A DNA stretch of 50,281 nucleotides, taken from assembly GCA_027036015.1 (NCBI GenBank), contig JALVTH010000013.1:1-50281 (forward strand), read 5' to 3'. The position numbers were made by a program, and so were the translations under genes. The DNA comes from Campylobacteraceae bacterium (GTDB taxonomy: Bacteria > Campylobacterota > Campylobacteria > Campylobacterales > Sulfurovaceae). Below the pieces are notes generated by a model. It was not told where the DNA came from, did not search any database, and saw nothing but the letters and a program-made list of their open reading frames with translations. This document shows, in pieces, positions 18,189 through 27,214 of this stretch. Position 1 is the first letter of the stretch. Every line of letters starts with the position of its first letter.

Positions 18189-20132
18189 ATGAGTAATAGT
18201 TGCAAAAAGGTCTATATTACTACTCCAATTTATTATGTAAACGATGTTCCTCATATTGGTCACGCTTATACAACAATTATAGCTGATACTTTAGCAAGAT
18301 ATTCAAGACTTATAGGGCATGAAACTTTCTTTTTAACAGGAACTGATGAACATGGTCAAAAGATTGAACAAGCTGCAAAACAAAGAGGCAAAAGCCCAAA
18401 AGAGTATGCAGATGAAATTAGTGCAAAATTTAAAAATCTCTGGGATGAATTTGAAATAAGTTATGATAAATTTATCCGAACGACTGATAAAGAGCATGTA
18501 ATTGGTGTGCAAAAAGCCTTTGAAATTATGTATAACAAAGGTGATATCTATAAAGGAATGTATAAAGGACACTATTGCATTAGTTGTGAAACTTTTTTTA
18601 CTGAAACGCAAATTGTTGATGGAGAATTTTGCCCAGATTGTGGGAAACAAACAACGATTGTAGAAGAAGAGAGCTACTTTTTTAAACTCTCAAAATATCA
18701 AGATAAGCTTTTAGCCTGGTATAAAGAAAAACCAAATTGTATTTTACCAAAAACAAGAAGAAACGAAGTTATTCGATTCGTTGAAAATGGTTTAGAAGAT
18801 CTCTCAATTACCAGAACAAGTTTTGATTGGGGTATTAAATTACCAAAATCAATTAATGATCCAAAACATGTTATTTATGTTTGGCTTGATGCACTAATGA
18901 ATTATATTACAGCTTTAGGCTATGGCACAAACGAAGAGAAAATGGACTTTTGGCCAGCAAAAGTGCATTTAATTGGAAAAGATATATTACGTTTTCATGC
19001 AATCTATTGGCCAGCCTTTTTGATGAGTCTTGATTTAGAGCTTCCAAAACATATTGCTGCACATGGTTGGTGGACCAGAAATGGTGAAAAAATGAGTAAA
19101 TCAAAAGGAAATGTCATAAATCCAAAAGAGGTGGCCAATATTTATGGCTTAGAAAATTTTCGATATTTTATGTTACGTGAAGTTCCTTTTGGTGGTGATG
19201 GAGACTTTAGTCAAAAAGCTTTAATGGATCGAATAAATTCCGATTTAGGAAACGATTTGGGTAACCTTTTAAATCGCCTTATTGGAATGAGCTCTAAATA
19301 TAACGAAGGAAAAATCAGCTCTTGTGATGTAAAAAAATTTTTTGCAAAAGAATTAGGAGAAGTTGAGACAATCATTGATTCTTTAGAAGAGTTTGTTTTT
19401 AATATGCAACTTAACAAATATTTAGAAGAACTTTGGAAGCTTTTATCAATTGCCAATAAAGCAATCGATACCTATCAACCTTGGAATTTAATGAAAAATA
19501 ATCAAGAAGATAAAGCATTAGCCCTAAATGGTCTAATAGCTAATATTTTAGCAAAAGTAGCTCTTTTACTACATCCTGTTATGCCAAAAACAACTCAAAA
19601 AATTGCTCACGCCCTTGGATTTGAAATTTCTCCAAACTCATACGATAAATATATCAAACAAAAAGCACTTTTAGAAGATTTTATAATCGAAAAAATTCCA
19701 CCACTTTTCCCTAAAATTGAAAAAGAGTTAATGGCTGAACCATCAAAAACTCAAAAAGAACAAACACCTAAAAAAGAGAGTAAAAAAGAATCTTCAAAAG
19801 AGAGTGGTATTATAACAATTGATGAATTTTTCAAAACAGAACTTAAAATTGGAACGATTCTTGAAGCTAAAGAAGTGCCAAAAAGTAAAAAATTACTCCT
19901 TTTACAAGTAGATTTAGGCGAAGAAAAACCACGCCAAATTGTCGCTGGCATTAAAGAGTGGTATAAGCCGCAAGAACTTATCAATACCCAAGTATGTGTT
20001 GTAGCAAACTTAAAACCTGCTAAACTCATGGGGTATTTAAGCGAAGGAATGCTACTTGCAGCAAAAGATGAAAATGGTCTTTCTCTCCTTCGCCCAGAAA
20101 AACCAAAACAAGCTGGAACAAAAGTTTCATAA
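18189..20132 (+). CDS. metG: Methionyl-tRNA synthetase
   Basis: MetG charges initiator and elongator tRNA-Met. The HIGH-type motif is in NDVPHIGHAYTTII (about 17-30). One zinc-knuckle Cys quartet lies around CISC and CPDC (about 127-150). KMSKSKGN is at about 301-308. A charged linker (Lys/Glu/Ser-rich, about 515-540) joins a C-terminal Trbp111/EMAP-type tRNA-binding OB domain with FKTELKIGTILEAKEVPKSKKLL. It has 647 residues. AAGAAGG lies 6 nt before the ATG. It overlaps the next gene by one base. Confidence 0.97.
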   Translation: MSNSCKKVYITTPIYYVNDVPHIGHAYTTIIADTLARYSRLIGHETFFLTGTDEHGQKIEQAAKQRGKSPKEYADEISAKFKNLWDEFEISYDKFIRTTDKEHVIGVQKAFEIMYNKGDIYKGMYKGHYCISCETFFTETQIVDGEFCPDCGKQTTIVEEESYFFKLSKYQDKLLAWYKEKPNCILPKTRRNEVIRFVENGLEDLSITRTSFDWGIKLPKSINDPKHVIYVWLDALMNYITALGYGTNEEKMDFWPAKVHLIGKDILRFHAIYWPAFLMSLDLELPKHIAAHGWWTRNGEKMSKSKGNVINPKEVANIYGLENFRYFMLREVPFGGDGDFSQKALMDRINSDLGNDLGNLLNRLIGMSSKYNEGKISSCDVKKFFAKELGEVETIIDSLEEFVFNMQLNKYLEELWKLLSIANKAIDTYQPWNLMKNNQEDKALALNGLIANILAKVALLLHPVMPKTTQKIAHALGFEISPNSYDKYIKQKALLEDFIIEKIPPLFPKIEKELMAEPSKTQKEQTPKKESKKESSKESGIITIDEFFKTELKIGTILEAKEVPKSKKLLLLQVDLGEEKPRQIVAGIKEWYKPQELINTQVCVVANLKPAKLMGYLSEGMLLAAKDENGLSLLRPEKPKQAGTKVS

Positions 20133-21115
20133 TGACGATAGAAAACCTCATTAACCTTATTGATGGTAAACTTATTAGCTCTCCTTCTATTAAAAAGGTA
20201 GAAGGAGCAACTATTTTTCCTTCAAAAGTTGAGCTTGGAGATTTATTTTTTGCAATAGATGAAGAGAGTGCTAAAAAAGCTTTACAAAATGGAGCCTACG
20301 CAATTGTATTTGAAGGTGATTTACCCATAGAAGAAAACGACGTTGCATACATTAAAGTAACCTCACTTCAAGAAGCTACAATTAAATTTTTGCGCTATAT
20401 TATTTTGCAAAAAAAACAAAAAATTTTTTATATGAATGAAATTGAAAGTGCTCTTTTAAAACAAATTCTTTTAAGAAAAAGCAAACTTTTTGCAATAGCT
20501 CCCAATAATTGGCAAAAACGATTCGAACTTATTTTAAATAGCAATTACGAAATAATTATTCTAAACGACTTAGAGTGTGCACAAAAATTAACCCCACAAT
20601 ATCTAACTTTAGAAAAAAAATGCAAAGGTGAAATAATTGATGATTCTTTATTAAAAACTACTTTTAAATTAGAAAAATTTATCTATCAAAACATCCCTAT
20701 ACCTCCCTTTTATTTTGAGTATTTACAAAAAGTTACAGCATTTTTAAAACAATTTGATACACCTTATGATATTAATAAAATCCACTACTTTAACGCCTTT
20801 CATCCCTTTTACATTAATAACTTTTTACAAGCTTTGCCAAAAGGAAAAAGCGATAAAGTAGTTATTTTTACCAATCATCTACCAACGATTAATAAAGCCT
20901 TACTTTACATTAAAAAATCGAGTAAATGGACAAAAGCAATTGTTATTACCCCACCAGAAATTAAGTTAGAAGAAAATCTAAAACCTTTTTGGGCAAAAAA
21001 TAATCAAGAAGTTCAAGCAATTTTAAAAAGAGAATATTTTACTTTTACTTTTTGCTATCAATTTAATGCACAAGAGATCTTAGATTTTGAAGACTTTAAC
21101 TACTCTCTTTTTTAA
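20132..21115 (+). CDS. Mur-ligase N-terminal-like protein, function unknown
   Basis: I do not recognise a characterised orthologue for this 327-residue protein. The first 100 residues resemble the UDP-binding N-terminal domain of MurE/MurF ligases: VEGATIFPSKVELGDLFFAI, then AVKKGA-like ALQNGAYAIVFE and a VTSLQEATIKFLRY helix. The central GTNGKT ATP-binding loop of true Mur ligases is absent, and the remaining sequence lacks ligase motifs, so it is not a Mur ligase as such. It starts at the metG stop (one-base overlap) and is probably co-transcribed with metG. It could be a wall-related binding protein; that is speculation. Confidence 0.8.
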   Translation: MTIENLINLIDGKLISSPSIKKVEGATIFPSKVELGDLFFAIDEESAKKALQNGAYAIVFEGDLPIEENDVAYIKVTSLQEATIKFLRYIILQKKQKIFYMNEIESALLKQILLRKSKLFAIAPNNWQKRFELILNSNYEIIILNDLECAQKLTPQYLTLEKKCKGEIIDDSLLKTTFKLEKFIYQNIPIPPFYFEYLQKVTAFLKQFDTPYDINKIHYFNAFHPFYINNFLQALPKGKSDKVVIFTNHLPTINKALLYIKKSSKWTKAIVITPPEIKLEENLKPFWAKNNQEVQAILKREYFTFTFCYQFNAQEILDFEDFNYSLF

Positions 21116-21116
21116 A

Positions 21117-21128
21117 CCCCAAAAGGGG
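21117..21128. terminator. Possible short GC hairpin after the Mur-like gene
   Basis: CCCC-AAAA-GGGG forms a 4-bp stem directly after the stop codon at 21115. No U-run follows on the plus strand. It stands out in AT-rich surroundings. The next 60 bases to the tRNA hold nothing else recognisable. Confidence 0.35.
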
Positions 21129-21193
21129 AAATAATAGCTTATAAATTTTTTCTTTTTTAGGAGAGGACGTTTTTTTGATTTTTTTTAAGGAGA

Positions 21194-21270
21194 TGGTGGG
21201 TCCTCCGGGACTCGAACCCGGGACCGCTCGGTTATGAGCCGAGAGCTCTAACCAACTGAGCTAAAGACCC
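21194..21270 (-). tRNA. tRNA with CAU anticodon (elongator Met or Ile2)
   Basis: A complete cloverleaf can be drawn: acceptor stem GGGTCTT/AGGACCC (one G-U pair), D arm GCTC/GAGC, anticodon stem CTCGG/CCGAG with loop CTCATAA, variable loop CGGTC, T arm CCGGG/CCCGG with TTCGAGT, discriminator A, and an encoded CCA. The anticodon is CAU. The stem lacks the initiator mismatch at 1-72, so it is not tRNA-fMet. The overall sequence looks closer to tRNA-Ile2, which needs TilS lysidine modification, than to elongator tRNA-Met, but this is not proven. Its 5' 23 bases overlap the rodA coding region on the same strand. Confidence 0.95.
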
Positions 21271-22435
21271 GTAAAGAAGACTTTTTTTTCGCGTCTTTCT
21301 TTTGACCAACCATGTCAATTTTGGTGTCGGAATTATACGGCTTATAAGCTTTAAAAGAGATTAAATTTTCTAAAATTCCAAACATAAATGCAAAAATAAC
21401 AAACGAAGTCCCACCATGACTAAACATAGGAAGCGGAGCTCCAACAACTGGAGCTAAACCAATCACCATATAAATATTTACACCCATATAAACAAAAAAC
21501 AAAATTGCCAAACCACTTGAGATAACAACAATCTGGTAATCATCTTTATAAATATAAGAGATAATTAAAAGATGAATAATAAGTAAAACATAGAGTCCTA
21601 CTACAATTACCATTCCTTTAAAACCAAAACGCTCTCCTAAATAAGCAAATATAAAATCTGTTGTTGCAACCGGTAAAAATTTTAACTGTGTTTGGGTGGC
21701 TTCTTCTTTAGGTTTGCCCTCTTTTCCACCTGAACCTATAGCAATTAAGGCTTGCTGAACTTGATAACTTGGCTTTCCTAAAAAATCTTCGATACGTTTT
21801 TTTTGATAAGGTTTAAGCGCATATTTATAAGCAAGAGGTGTAGCAAATGCAAGAGCAACAACTAACGTAATAACAATTTTCCAATTAATTCCAACGACAA
21901 ATAATACTCCATAAGCTCCAAGCAAAAGCAAAAGAGTCGTTCCTAAATCTGGCTCTTTTAAGATTAAAAGCGAAGGCAATAAAATAATAATGGATAAGAG
22001 GATAAATTGAAATAGCCCATATCCCCTACCTTTTGGCGGCGGGTATTTTGCAACATACCATGCTAAAAAGAGTAAAATAGTTAATTTCATAAATTCTGAA
22101 GGCTGAATTGTAATGCCTCCAGGAAGTGCCAACCACCTTGTTGCACCAAGAATTGTTTTTCCTGCAACCAAAACTGCAAAAAGAAGTATAGAATTAATAA
22201 TATAACTTAAAGGTGCTACAAGCCACAAAAGATAGCGCCAAGGAATGTAAGATGCAATAATAAAAACAAAAAGTGATAAAATATAATAAGCAATTTGTTT
22301 ATGATAGAGTGTTGGGCTCATTTCTTTTATAAGTTTTGTAGAAATTAAAAGTATTGGTAAAATTTGAATAATTAAAAGATAATTAAAATGTTTTGTAAGT
22401 TGTATAATATAATCTAAAATTATTTTAAAAAACAA
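21248..22435 (-). CDS. rodA: Peptidoglycan glycosyltransferase RodA (SEDS family)
   Basis: RodA polymerises glycan strands for side-wall elongation. About ten membrane helices are visible. SEDS motifs are ILGATRWL and IQPSEFMK (about 100-120), LKEPDLGTTLLLL, AIGSGGKEGK and LPVATTDFIFAYLGERFGF in the large loop, and FSHGGTSFV near the end. These favour RodA over FtsW. The start is TTG at 22435 with AAAGG 7 nt upstream; no better start precedes the conserved first helix. The last 20 residues are hydrophilic, unlike the family core, and the TAG stop (21248-21250) lies inside the tRNA gene. An A8 run (21282-21289) lies just before the end. Confidence 0.94.
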   Translation of the reverse strand: MFFKIILDYIIQLTKHFNYLLIIQILPILLISTKLIKEMSPTLYHKQIAYYILSLFVFIIASYIPWRYLLWLVAPLSYIINSILLFAVLVAGKTILGATRWLALPGGITIQPSEFMKLTILLFLAWYVAKYPPPKGRGYGLFQFILLSIIILLPSLLILKEPDLGTTLLLLLGAYGVLFVVGINWKIVITLVVALAFATPLAYKYALKPYQKKRIEDFLGKPSYQVQQALIAIGSGGKEGKPKEEATQTQLKFLPVATTDFIFAYLGERFGFKGMVIVVGLYVLLIIHLLIISYIYKDDYQIVVISSGLAILFFVYMGVNIYMVIGLAPVVGAPLPMFSHGGTSFVIFAFMFGILENLISFKAYKPYNSDTKIDMVGQKKDAKKKSSLRVFSSVG

Positions 22436-22460
22436 CTATTTACCTTTTTGCTAAAATTAT

Positions 22461-22474
22461 GCTATCATTATAGC
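22461..22474. promoter_or_regulatory. Divergent rodA/pgeF promoter region with GCTAT/ATAGC dyad
   Basis: The minus-strand TATAAT (22472-22467) serves rodA, 32 bp before its TTG. It sits within a GCTAT-CATT-ATAGC inverted repeat that is nearly symmetrical for the divergent pgeF, whose ATG is at 22491. The two genes are only 55 bp apart, so they probably share control. Confidence 0.55.
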
Positions 22475-22490
22475 TAAAAAAGTTTTAGGT

Positions 22491-23255
22491 ATGAAAAATT
22501 GGGCTCAATTTGATATATTTCGCAACTTTCCAAATATTTATGCAGGTTCAACTAAAAAGGAAAGCTCTTTCCCTCTTAATTTTTCTTTAGCGCTTCATAC
22601 TATACATAACGAAGAAGAAAAAAAAGCCGTTTTTAAAAATCGAAACCAATTTTTAAAAGCCTTTCCAAAAGAGTTTCAAGTTATCTCTTTAGTTCAAGTC
22701 CATGGCAATAAAGTTCTTGACTTAGATAAAATAACACTCAAAGAAAAATGGAGTGAACTTGCACTCAATGCAGATGGTTTTATTACGACAAAGCCAAATC
22801 TTTTATTAACAATTCTAACGGCAGATTGTGGCGGAATCGTTGCTTATGAGCCAAAGGCAGAAGTGATTGGTGCAGTGCATGCTGGATGGAGAGGCACTAA
22901 AAAGCTAATTGTAAAAAATATGATTGATTTAATGCTTAGCAAAGGAGCCAAAAAAGAAAATATTTTAATTGCAATGAGTCCTATGATTCGAAAATGCTGT
23001 TATGAAGTAGATATAGAAGTTGCAAAAGAGTTTTTTGCCTATCCTAAAGCATTAAAAGAAAAACTCAATCAAAAATTTATGCTTGATATTGCCCTTATAA
23101 ATAAAGAAATACTCCTTAAACTTGGTCTTAAAGAAAAAAATATTCAAATAAGTCCTCATTGCACGAGCTGTTGTAACAAAAGTTATTTTAGCTATCGAAA
23201 AGGTGATAAAAAAGGAAGATTTATCACCTTTATTGGAAGATATGAATTAACTTAA
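22491..23255 (+). CDS. pgeF: Laccase-domain peptidoglycan editing factor PgeF (YfiH)
   Basis: This family (formerly called polyphenol oxidase) is now linked to removal of miscoded peptidoglycan precursors. The conserved metal-type residues are VQVHGNKV (about 63-70), TADCGG (about 104) and VHAGWRGT (about 126), followed by MSPMIRKCCYEV and ISPHCTSC. It has 254 residues. It is divergent from rodA, which fits a cell-wall role. A 12-bp perfect inverted repeat lies within its last 60 bases (23199-23231), and the gene ends by overlapping the convergent nspC by 9 nt. Confidence 0.92.
   Translation: MKNWAQFDIFRNFPNIYAGSTKKESSFPLNFSLALHTIHNEEEKKAVFKNRNQFLKAFPKEFQVISLVQVHGNKVLDLDKITLKEKWSELALNADGFITTKPNLLLTILTADCGGIVAYEPKAEVIGAVHAGWRGTKKLIVKNMIDLMLSKGAKKENILIAMSPMIRKCCYEVDIEVAKEFFAYPKALKEKLNQKFMLDIALINKEILLKLGLKEKNIQISPHCTSCCNKSYFSYRKGDKKGRFITFIGRYELT
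23199..23231 (-). terminator. 12-bp hairpin, probable nspC terminator inside pgeF
   Basis: AAAGGTGATAAA (23199-23210) and TTTATCACCTTT (23220-23231) pair perfectly around a 9-nt loop. Read on the minus strand it follows the nspC stop by about 15 nt and ends in a run of T. It lies wholly within the pgeF coding sequence. Confidence 0.6.
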
Positions 23256-24401
23256 TCTATTTTTAAAATCTTCATATCCAAATTTTCTTATAATTTCAAT
23301 CGCTTTATCCTCTTTTAAAATTGCAATAGAAGGTAGATTAATTCCATTAAAAGTTGTAGCTTTTACCATCGTATAGTGCATTTGATCTTCAAAAATAATT
23401 TTATCTCCAATTTGTAAAGGCTTACTAAAACTATAATCACCCATAATATCACCAGATAAACAAGTATTCCCACCTAATCTATACGTATAAGGTAACAAGT
23501 TAGGCTCTTTTGCTCCTCTAACCTCTGCACGATATGGCATTATAATAGTATCTGGCATATGAGCTTCGGCAGATATATCTAAAATTGCAATTTTCATTCC
23601 ATTTTCTACAATATCAAGCACACTTGCAATTAATACTCCACTCTCCCACCCAACTGCTTCTCCAGGCTCTAAATAGATTTGCAAATGGGGATATTGTGCC
23701 TTAAAATCTCGCAATAGTCTTATCAAAAACTCTTTATTGTAACCTTTTTTTGTAATATGATGCCCTCCTCCAAAATTTACCCATTTTAGCTTATCAAAAT
23801 ATTTTCCAAACTTTTCTATAAATGCTTTTAAAACCACTTCTAAAGAGCTTGCATCCTCTTCACATAGGGCATGAAAATGAAGCCCATCAATAACTTCTAA
23901 AACACTTTCATCAAAATTGTCTTTTGTAACTCCAAGTCGTGAATATGGAGCGCATGGATTATAAAGCTCAACAGGAGCTGCTGAAATACCTGGATTTACT
24001 CTAAGCCCTAAAGAAATATCTTTATTTACCTCTTTAGCTTTTTTAGTAAATTTTTTTAATTGGTTGATAGAATTAAAAACTAAATGATTTGAAATTTGTG
24101 CAATCTTTTCAATCTCTTCTTCTTTAAAAGCTGGTGAATAGGTATGCACCTCTTTTTTAAACTCCTCTTTAGCTAAAAGTGCTTCATTTAATCCACTTGC
24201 ACAACATCCATCAAGATACTCTCTTACTAAATCAAACGACTTCCAAAGCGCATAACCTTTAAGAGCCAATAATATTTTTACTCCCGTTTTATCTTTTATA
24301 TTTTTTAATATTTCTAAGTTTCTTCTTAATAACTTCTCTTCCAAAAGCCAACAAGGTGTTGGAATTTGCTCTAAAATTTCTTTACTTATATCACTTTGCA
24401 T
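23247..24401 (-). CDS. nspC: Carboxynorspermidine decarboxylase NspC
   Basis: NspC is a PLP enzyme of the alanine-racemase/ornithine-decarboxylase fold that decarboxylates carboxy(nor)spermidine in the alternative spermidine pathway used by Campylobacterota. The PLP Lys is in ILLALKGYALW (about residue 47). Other family blocks are CCASGLNEALLAKEE, FNSINQLKKF, GLHFHALCEED, WVNFGGGHHITKKGY, YLEPGEAVGW and GGNTCLSGDIMGDY with the active-site Cys. It has 384 residues. ATG at 24401 has GGAG 7 nt upstream, whereas the TTG at 24404 is less well placed. It overlaps the TlpA-like gene by 11 nt. Confidence 0.94.
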   Translation of the reverse strand: MQSDISKEILEQIPTPCWLLEEKLLRRNLEILKNIKDKTGVKILLALKGYALWKSFDLVREYLDGCCASGLNEALLAKEEFKKEVHTYSPAFKEEEIEKIAQISNHLVFNSINQLKKFTKKAKEVNKDISLGLRVNPGISAAPVELYNPCAPYSRLGVTKDNFDESVLEVIDGLHFHALCEEDASSLEVVLKAFIEKFGKYFDKLKWVNFGGGHHITKKGYNKEFLIRLLRDFKAQYPHLQIYLEPGEAVGWESGVLIASVLDIVENGMKIAILDISAEAHMPDTIIMPYRAEVRGAKEPNLLPYTYRLGGNTCLSGDIMGDYSFSKPLQIGDKIIFEDQMHYTMVKATTFNGINLPSIAILKEDKAIEIIRKFGYEDFKNRLS

Positions 24402-24912
24402 CAAATTGCTCCATTAATTTTATTCGAGATAAAAATCCAAGATAGCTTGTAAATCCACTATCTTTTAAAACTTTTTTTCTATTGGCACTATAATAAATTG
24501 TTGTTGGATAAAGAGAAACTTTAAATTTTTTTGCAATTGTGCCATTGAAGTCATTAATAACCAAAAAATTAACATTATGTTTTTGTAAAAAAGCTTTAAT
24601 TTCTTGATTACTTCCACTATTTACAGCAATTGTTATTAAATTTATATCTTTTTTCTTTGCAATTTTTTCTAAAGAACTTAACTCTTGGCGGCATACAGGA
24701 CACCAAGTTCCCCAAAATTGCACGACTAATACTTTTTTCTCTTGTAACTTTTTCTTAATTTCAATGCCATCTATACTTTGAAAATTTTTTAAAAGCACTA
24801 AATTGTTAGCTTCTACATTTGCGCTTCTTAAATATCCAACAACACCACTTCCAATAATTAAAAATAAAACTACAAAAACTATTTCTTTAAAATACTTCTT
24901 TATTTTTTCCAT
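24391..24912 (-). CDS. TlpA/ResA-type membrane-anchored thiol-disulfide protein
   Basis: The 173-residue protein has one N-terminal membrane helix (about residues 9-27) and a periplasmic thioredoxin fold with the redox motif FWGTWCPVCRQEL (Cys pair at about 70 and 73) and the cis-Pro region SLYPTTIYY. Such proteins reduce periplasmic disulfides or apocytochromes. The ATG at 24912 lies 6 nt after a TATAAT and no ribosome site fits between, so the mRNA may be leaderless. It is co-transcribed with nspC by overlap. The link to polyamine synthesis is unexplained. Confidence 0.87.
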   Translation of the reverse strand: MEKIKKYFKEIVFVVLFLIIGSGVVGYLRSANVEANNLVLLKNFQSIDGIEIKKKLQEKKVLVVQFWGTWCPVCRQELSSLEKIAKKKDINLITIAVNSGSNQEIKAFLQKHNVNFLVINDFNGTIAKKFKVSLYPTTIYYSANRKKVLKDSGFTSYLGFLSRIKLMEQFDAK

Positions 24913-24918
24913 ATGCAA

Positions 24919-24924
24919 ATTATA
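24919..24924 (-). promoter_or_regulatory. -10 element directly upstream of the TlpA-like gene
   Basis: A TATAAT on the minus strand leaves 6 bases before the ATG, so transcription would start at or next to the start codon. The divergent purL probably uses TAAAAT at 24963-24968. Confidence 0.5.
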
Positions 24925-24996
24925 TTCAAATTAAATTTATCCATCCTTTAGTGCAATTTTAGTAAAATAAAGCAAATTTTTTCTTAAGGGTTTTTA

Positions 24997-27213
24997 ATGT
25001 CACAGCAATTAGAAAATATAGACGAAATCTTAAAAGCACATAAACTCTCAAAATTAGATTATGCTCATATTAAAGAGATTTTAGGCAGAGAGCCAAATTT
25101 AGTAGAAATTGGTATTTTTAGTGCAATGTGGAGTGAACACTGCTCTTACAAATCTTCAAAAAAATATTTAAGTGGTTTTCCAACAAAAGCACCATGGGTG
25201 ATTCAAGGTCCGGGTGAAAATGCTGGAGTTATTGATATTGGTGATGGAATGGCAGCTGTATTTAAGATGGAAAGCCACAACCATCCAAGCTATATAGAGC
25301 CATTTCAAGGAGCAGCAACTGGAGTTGGGGGAATTTTAAGAGATATTTTTACAATGGGTGCACGCCCAGTTGCGAACTTAAATTCACTCCGTTTTGGTGA
25401 TATTGATGGTAATAGTGAGACAAATCGCTATCTGCGCCATTTGGTTCGAGGTGTTGTAGATGGTATTGGAAGTTATGGAAACTGTATGGGAATTCCCACT
25501 GTTGGTGGAGAAATGAGCTTTGAGAGTTGCTATAATGGCAATATTTTAGTAAATGCATTCTCTCTTGGACTTGCAAAAGCTGATGAAATTTTTTACGCAA
25601 AAGCAGAAGGTGTTGGCAACCCAGTAATTTATGTTGGTTCAAAAACTGGACGCGATGGGCTTGGCGGCGCTGTAATGAGTAGTGATAGCTTTACAGAAGA
25701 GAGTAAAAAACTTCGCCCAACAGTACAAGTTGGAGACCCTTTTACTGAAAAACTACTTCTTGAAGCATGCTTAGAATTATTTAAAACTGATTATGTTATT
25801 GGTATTCAAGATATGGGTGCTGCTGGACTAACAAGTTCTAGCTTTGAAATGGCTGGAAGAAGTGGTAGTGGTATGAGAATGTATTTAGATAAAGTTCCAG
25901 CCAGAGAAGAGAGAATGACTCCATATGAATTTATGCTTAGTGAATCACAAGAGCGAATGCTTATATGTGCTAAAAAAGGAAGTGAAGATAAAGTTATTGA
26001 AATTTTTAAAAAGTGGGATTTAGATGCTGAAGTTATTGGAGAAGTAACTGATACTGGACGAATGGAGCTCTTTTGGCATGGCGAAAAAGTTGCTGATATT
26101 CCTGTTGCTCCTGTTAGCGAAGAAGCTCCAGTCCTAGATAGACCAATTAAAGAACCAAGCTACCTTAAAGAGATAAAAACAATCAATTTAGAACCAATTA
26201 AAGCAAAAAGTAATCAAGAGATTTTTGAAAAACTAATACACTCTTTAGATGTAGTTGATAAATCATGGGTTTATAGCCAATATGACTATACTGTTCAAAC
26301 AAATACCCAAAAAGCTCCAGGAAGCCTTGATGCAAGCGTAATAAGAGTAAAAGAAAATGGCAAAGCCTTAGCTTTAAGTAGCGATTGTAACCCAAGATAT
26401 TGTTATATCGACCCTAAAAAAGGTGCAGCTTTAGCTGTAGTAGAAAGTGGAAGAAACGTTGCAATGACTGGTGCAAGACCTTTGGCAATTACAGATTGCC
26501 TAAATTACGGAAACCCAGAAAATCCAGAAGTAATGTGGCAATTTGCTAAAGGATGCGAAGGTATTAAAGAAGCATGCTCAGCACTTAATACGCCAGTAGT
26601 TAGTGGAAATGTCTCGCTTTATAACGAAACAAATGGGGAAAGTATCTTCCCTACTCCTTCTATTGCCATGGTAGGGCTCAATGAGTCGCAAGAGAGAGTC
26701 CTTCATTCAAAATTTAAAAACGAAGGTGATATCATTGTTTTACTTGGCAAAACCAAAGGTGAATATGGTGGCTCTTTACTTTTAAAAGAGATGCAAAATG
26801 AAATTAGAGGTGAAATTAGCGATATTGATTATGAAAAAGAACTAAAACTTTGGGATTTTATAATTAAAGCAAATGAACAAGGCTTACTTGAGAGTGCAAA
26901 AGATTTAAATATTGGTGGACTTGCAATTGCTCTTTATAAAGTCTGTGCAATTTCAAATATGGGATGTAATGTAAAAACTTCTTTAAAAGATTTAGAACTT
27001 TTTGATGAATCTCAAAGCAGAGCCATTGTTAGCCTAAAAGAAGAAAACCTTGAGAAAGTTTTAAATTTAGCAAATGAACTTGGCATTGAGGCTGAAGTTA
27101 TAGGAAAAACAGAGAGCAATAAAATAACAATTAATGATATTACAATCGATTTAGAAAAAGCAAAAGATATCTATTTTAATACCTTTAAAAAAGTAATTGA
27201 ACAGGATTTATAA
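24997..27213 (+). CDS. purL: Phosphoribosylformylglycinamidine synthase subunit PurL
   Basis: PurL is the ATP-using synthetase of the fourth purine step, converting FGAR to FGAM. At 738 residues it is the small form that works with separate PurQ and PurS, neither of which is in the window. Conserved blocks are [13 protein letters not shown] (about 44-56), the metal-site [28 protein letters not shown] (about 110), [26 protein letters not shown] and the second-half [20 protein letters not shown] lies 7 nt before the ATG. RNase T2 begins directly after its stop. Confidence 0.97.
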   Translation: MSQQLENIDEILKAHKLSKLDYAHIKEILGREPNLVEIGIFSAMWSEHCSYKSSKKYLSGFPTKAPWVIQGPGENAGVIDIGDGMAAVFKMESHNHPSYIEPFQGAATGVGGILRDIFTMGARPVANLNSLRFGDIDGNSETNRYLRHLVRGVVDGIGSYGNCMGIPTVGGEMSFESCYNGNILVNAFSLGLAKADEIFYAKAEGVGNPVIYVGSKTGRDGLGGAVMSSDSFTEESKKLRPTVQVGDPFTEKLLLEACLELFKTDYVIGIQDMGAAGLTSSSFEMAGRSGSGMRMYLDKVPAREERMTPYEFMLSESQERMLICAKKGSEDKVIEIFKKWDLDAEVIGEVTDTGRMELFWHGEKVADIPVAPVSEEAPVLDRPIKEPSYLKEIKTINLEPIKAKSNQEIFEKLIHSLDVVDKSWVYSQYDYTVQTNTQKAPGSLDASVIRVKENGKALALSSDCNPRYCYIDPKKGAALAVVESGRNVAMTGARPLAITDCLNYGNPENPEVMWQFAKGCEGIKEACSALNTPVVSGNVSLYNETNGESIFPTPSIAMVGLNESQERVLHSKFKNEGDIIVLLGKTKGEYGGSLLLKEMQNEIRGEISDIDYEKELKLWDFIIKANEQGLLESAKDLNIGGLAIALYKVCAISNMGCNVKTSLKDLELFDESQSRAIVSLKEENLEKVLNLANELGIEAEVIGKTESNKITINDITIDLEKAKDIYFNTFKKVIEQDL

Positions 27214-27214
27214 G

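Noticed and set aside
24969-24996. Purine riboswitch before purL
   Set aside because: The purL leader is too short and unstructured to hold a riboswitch.
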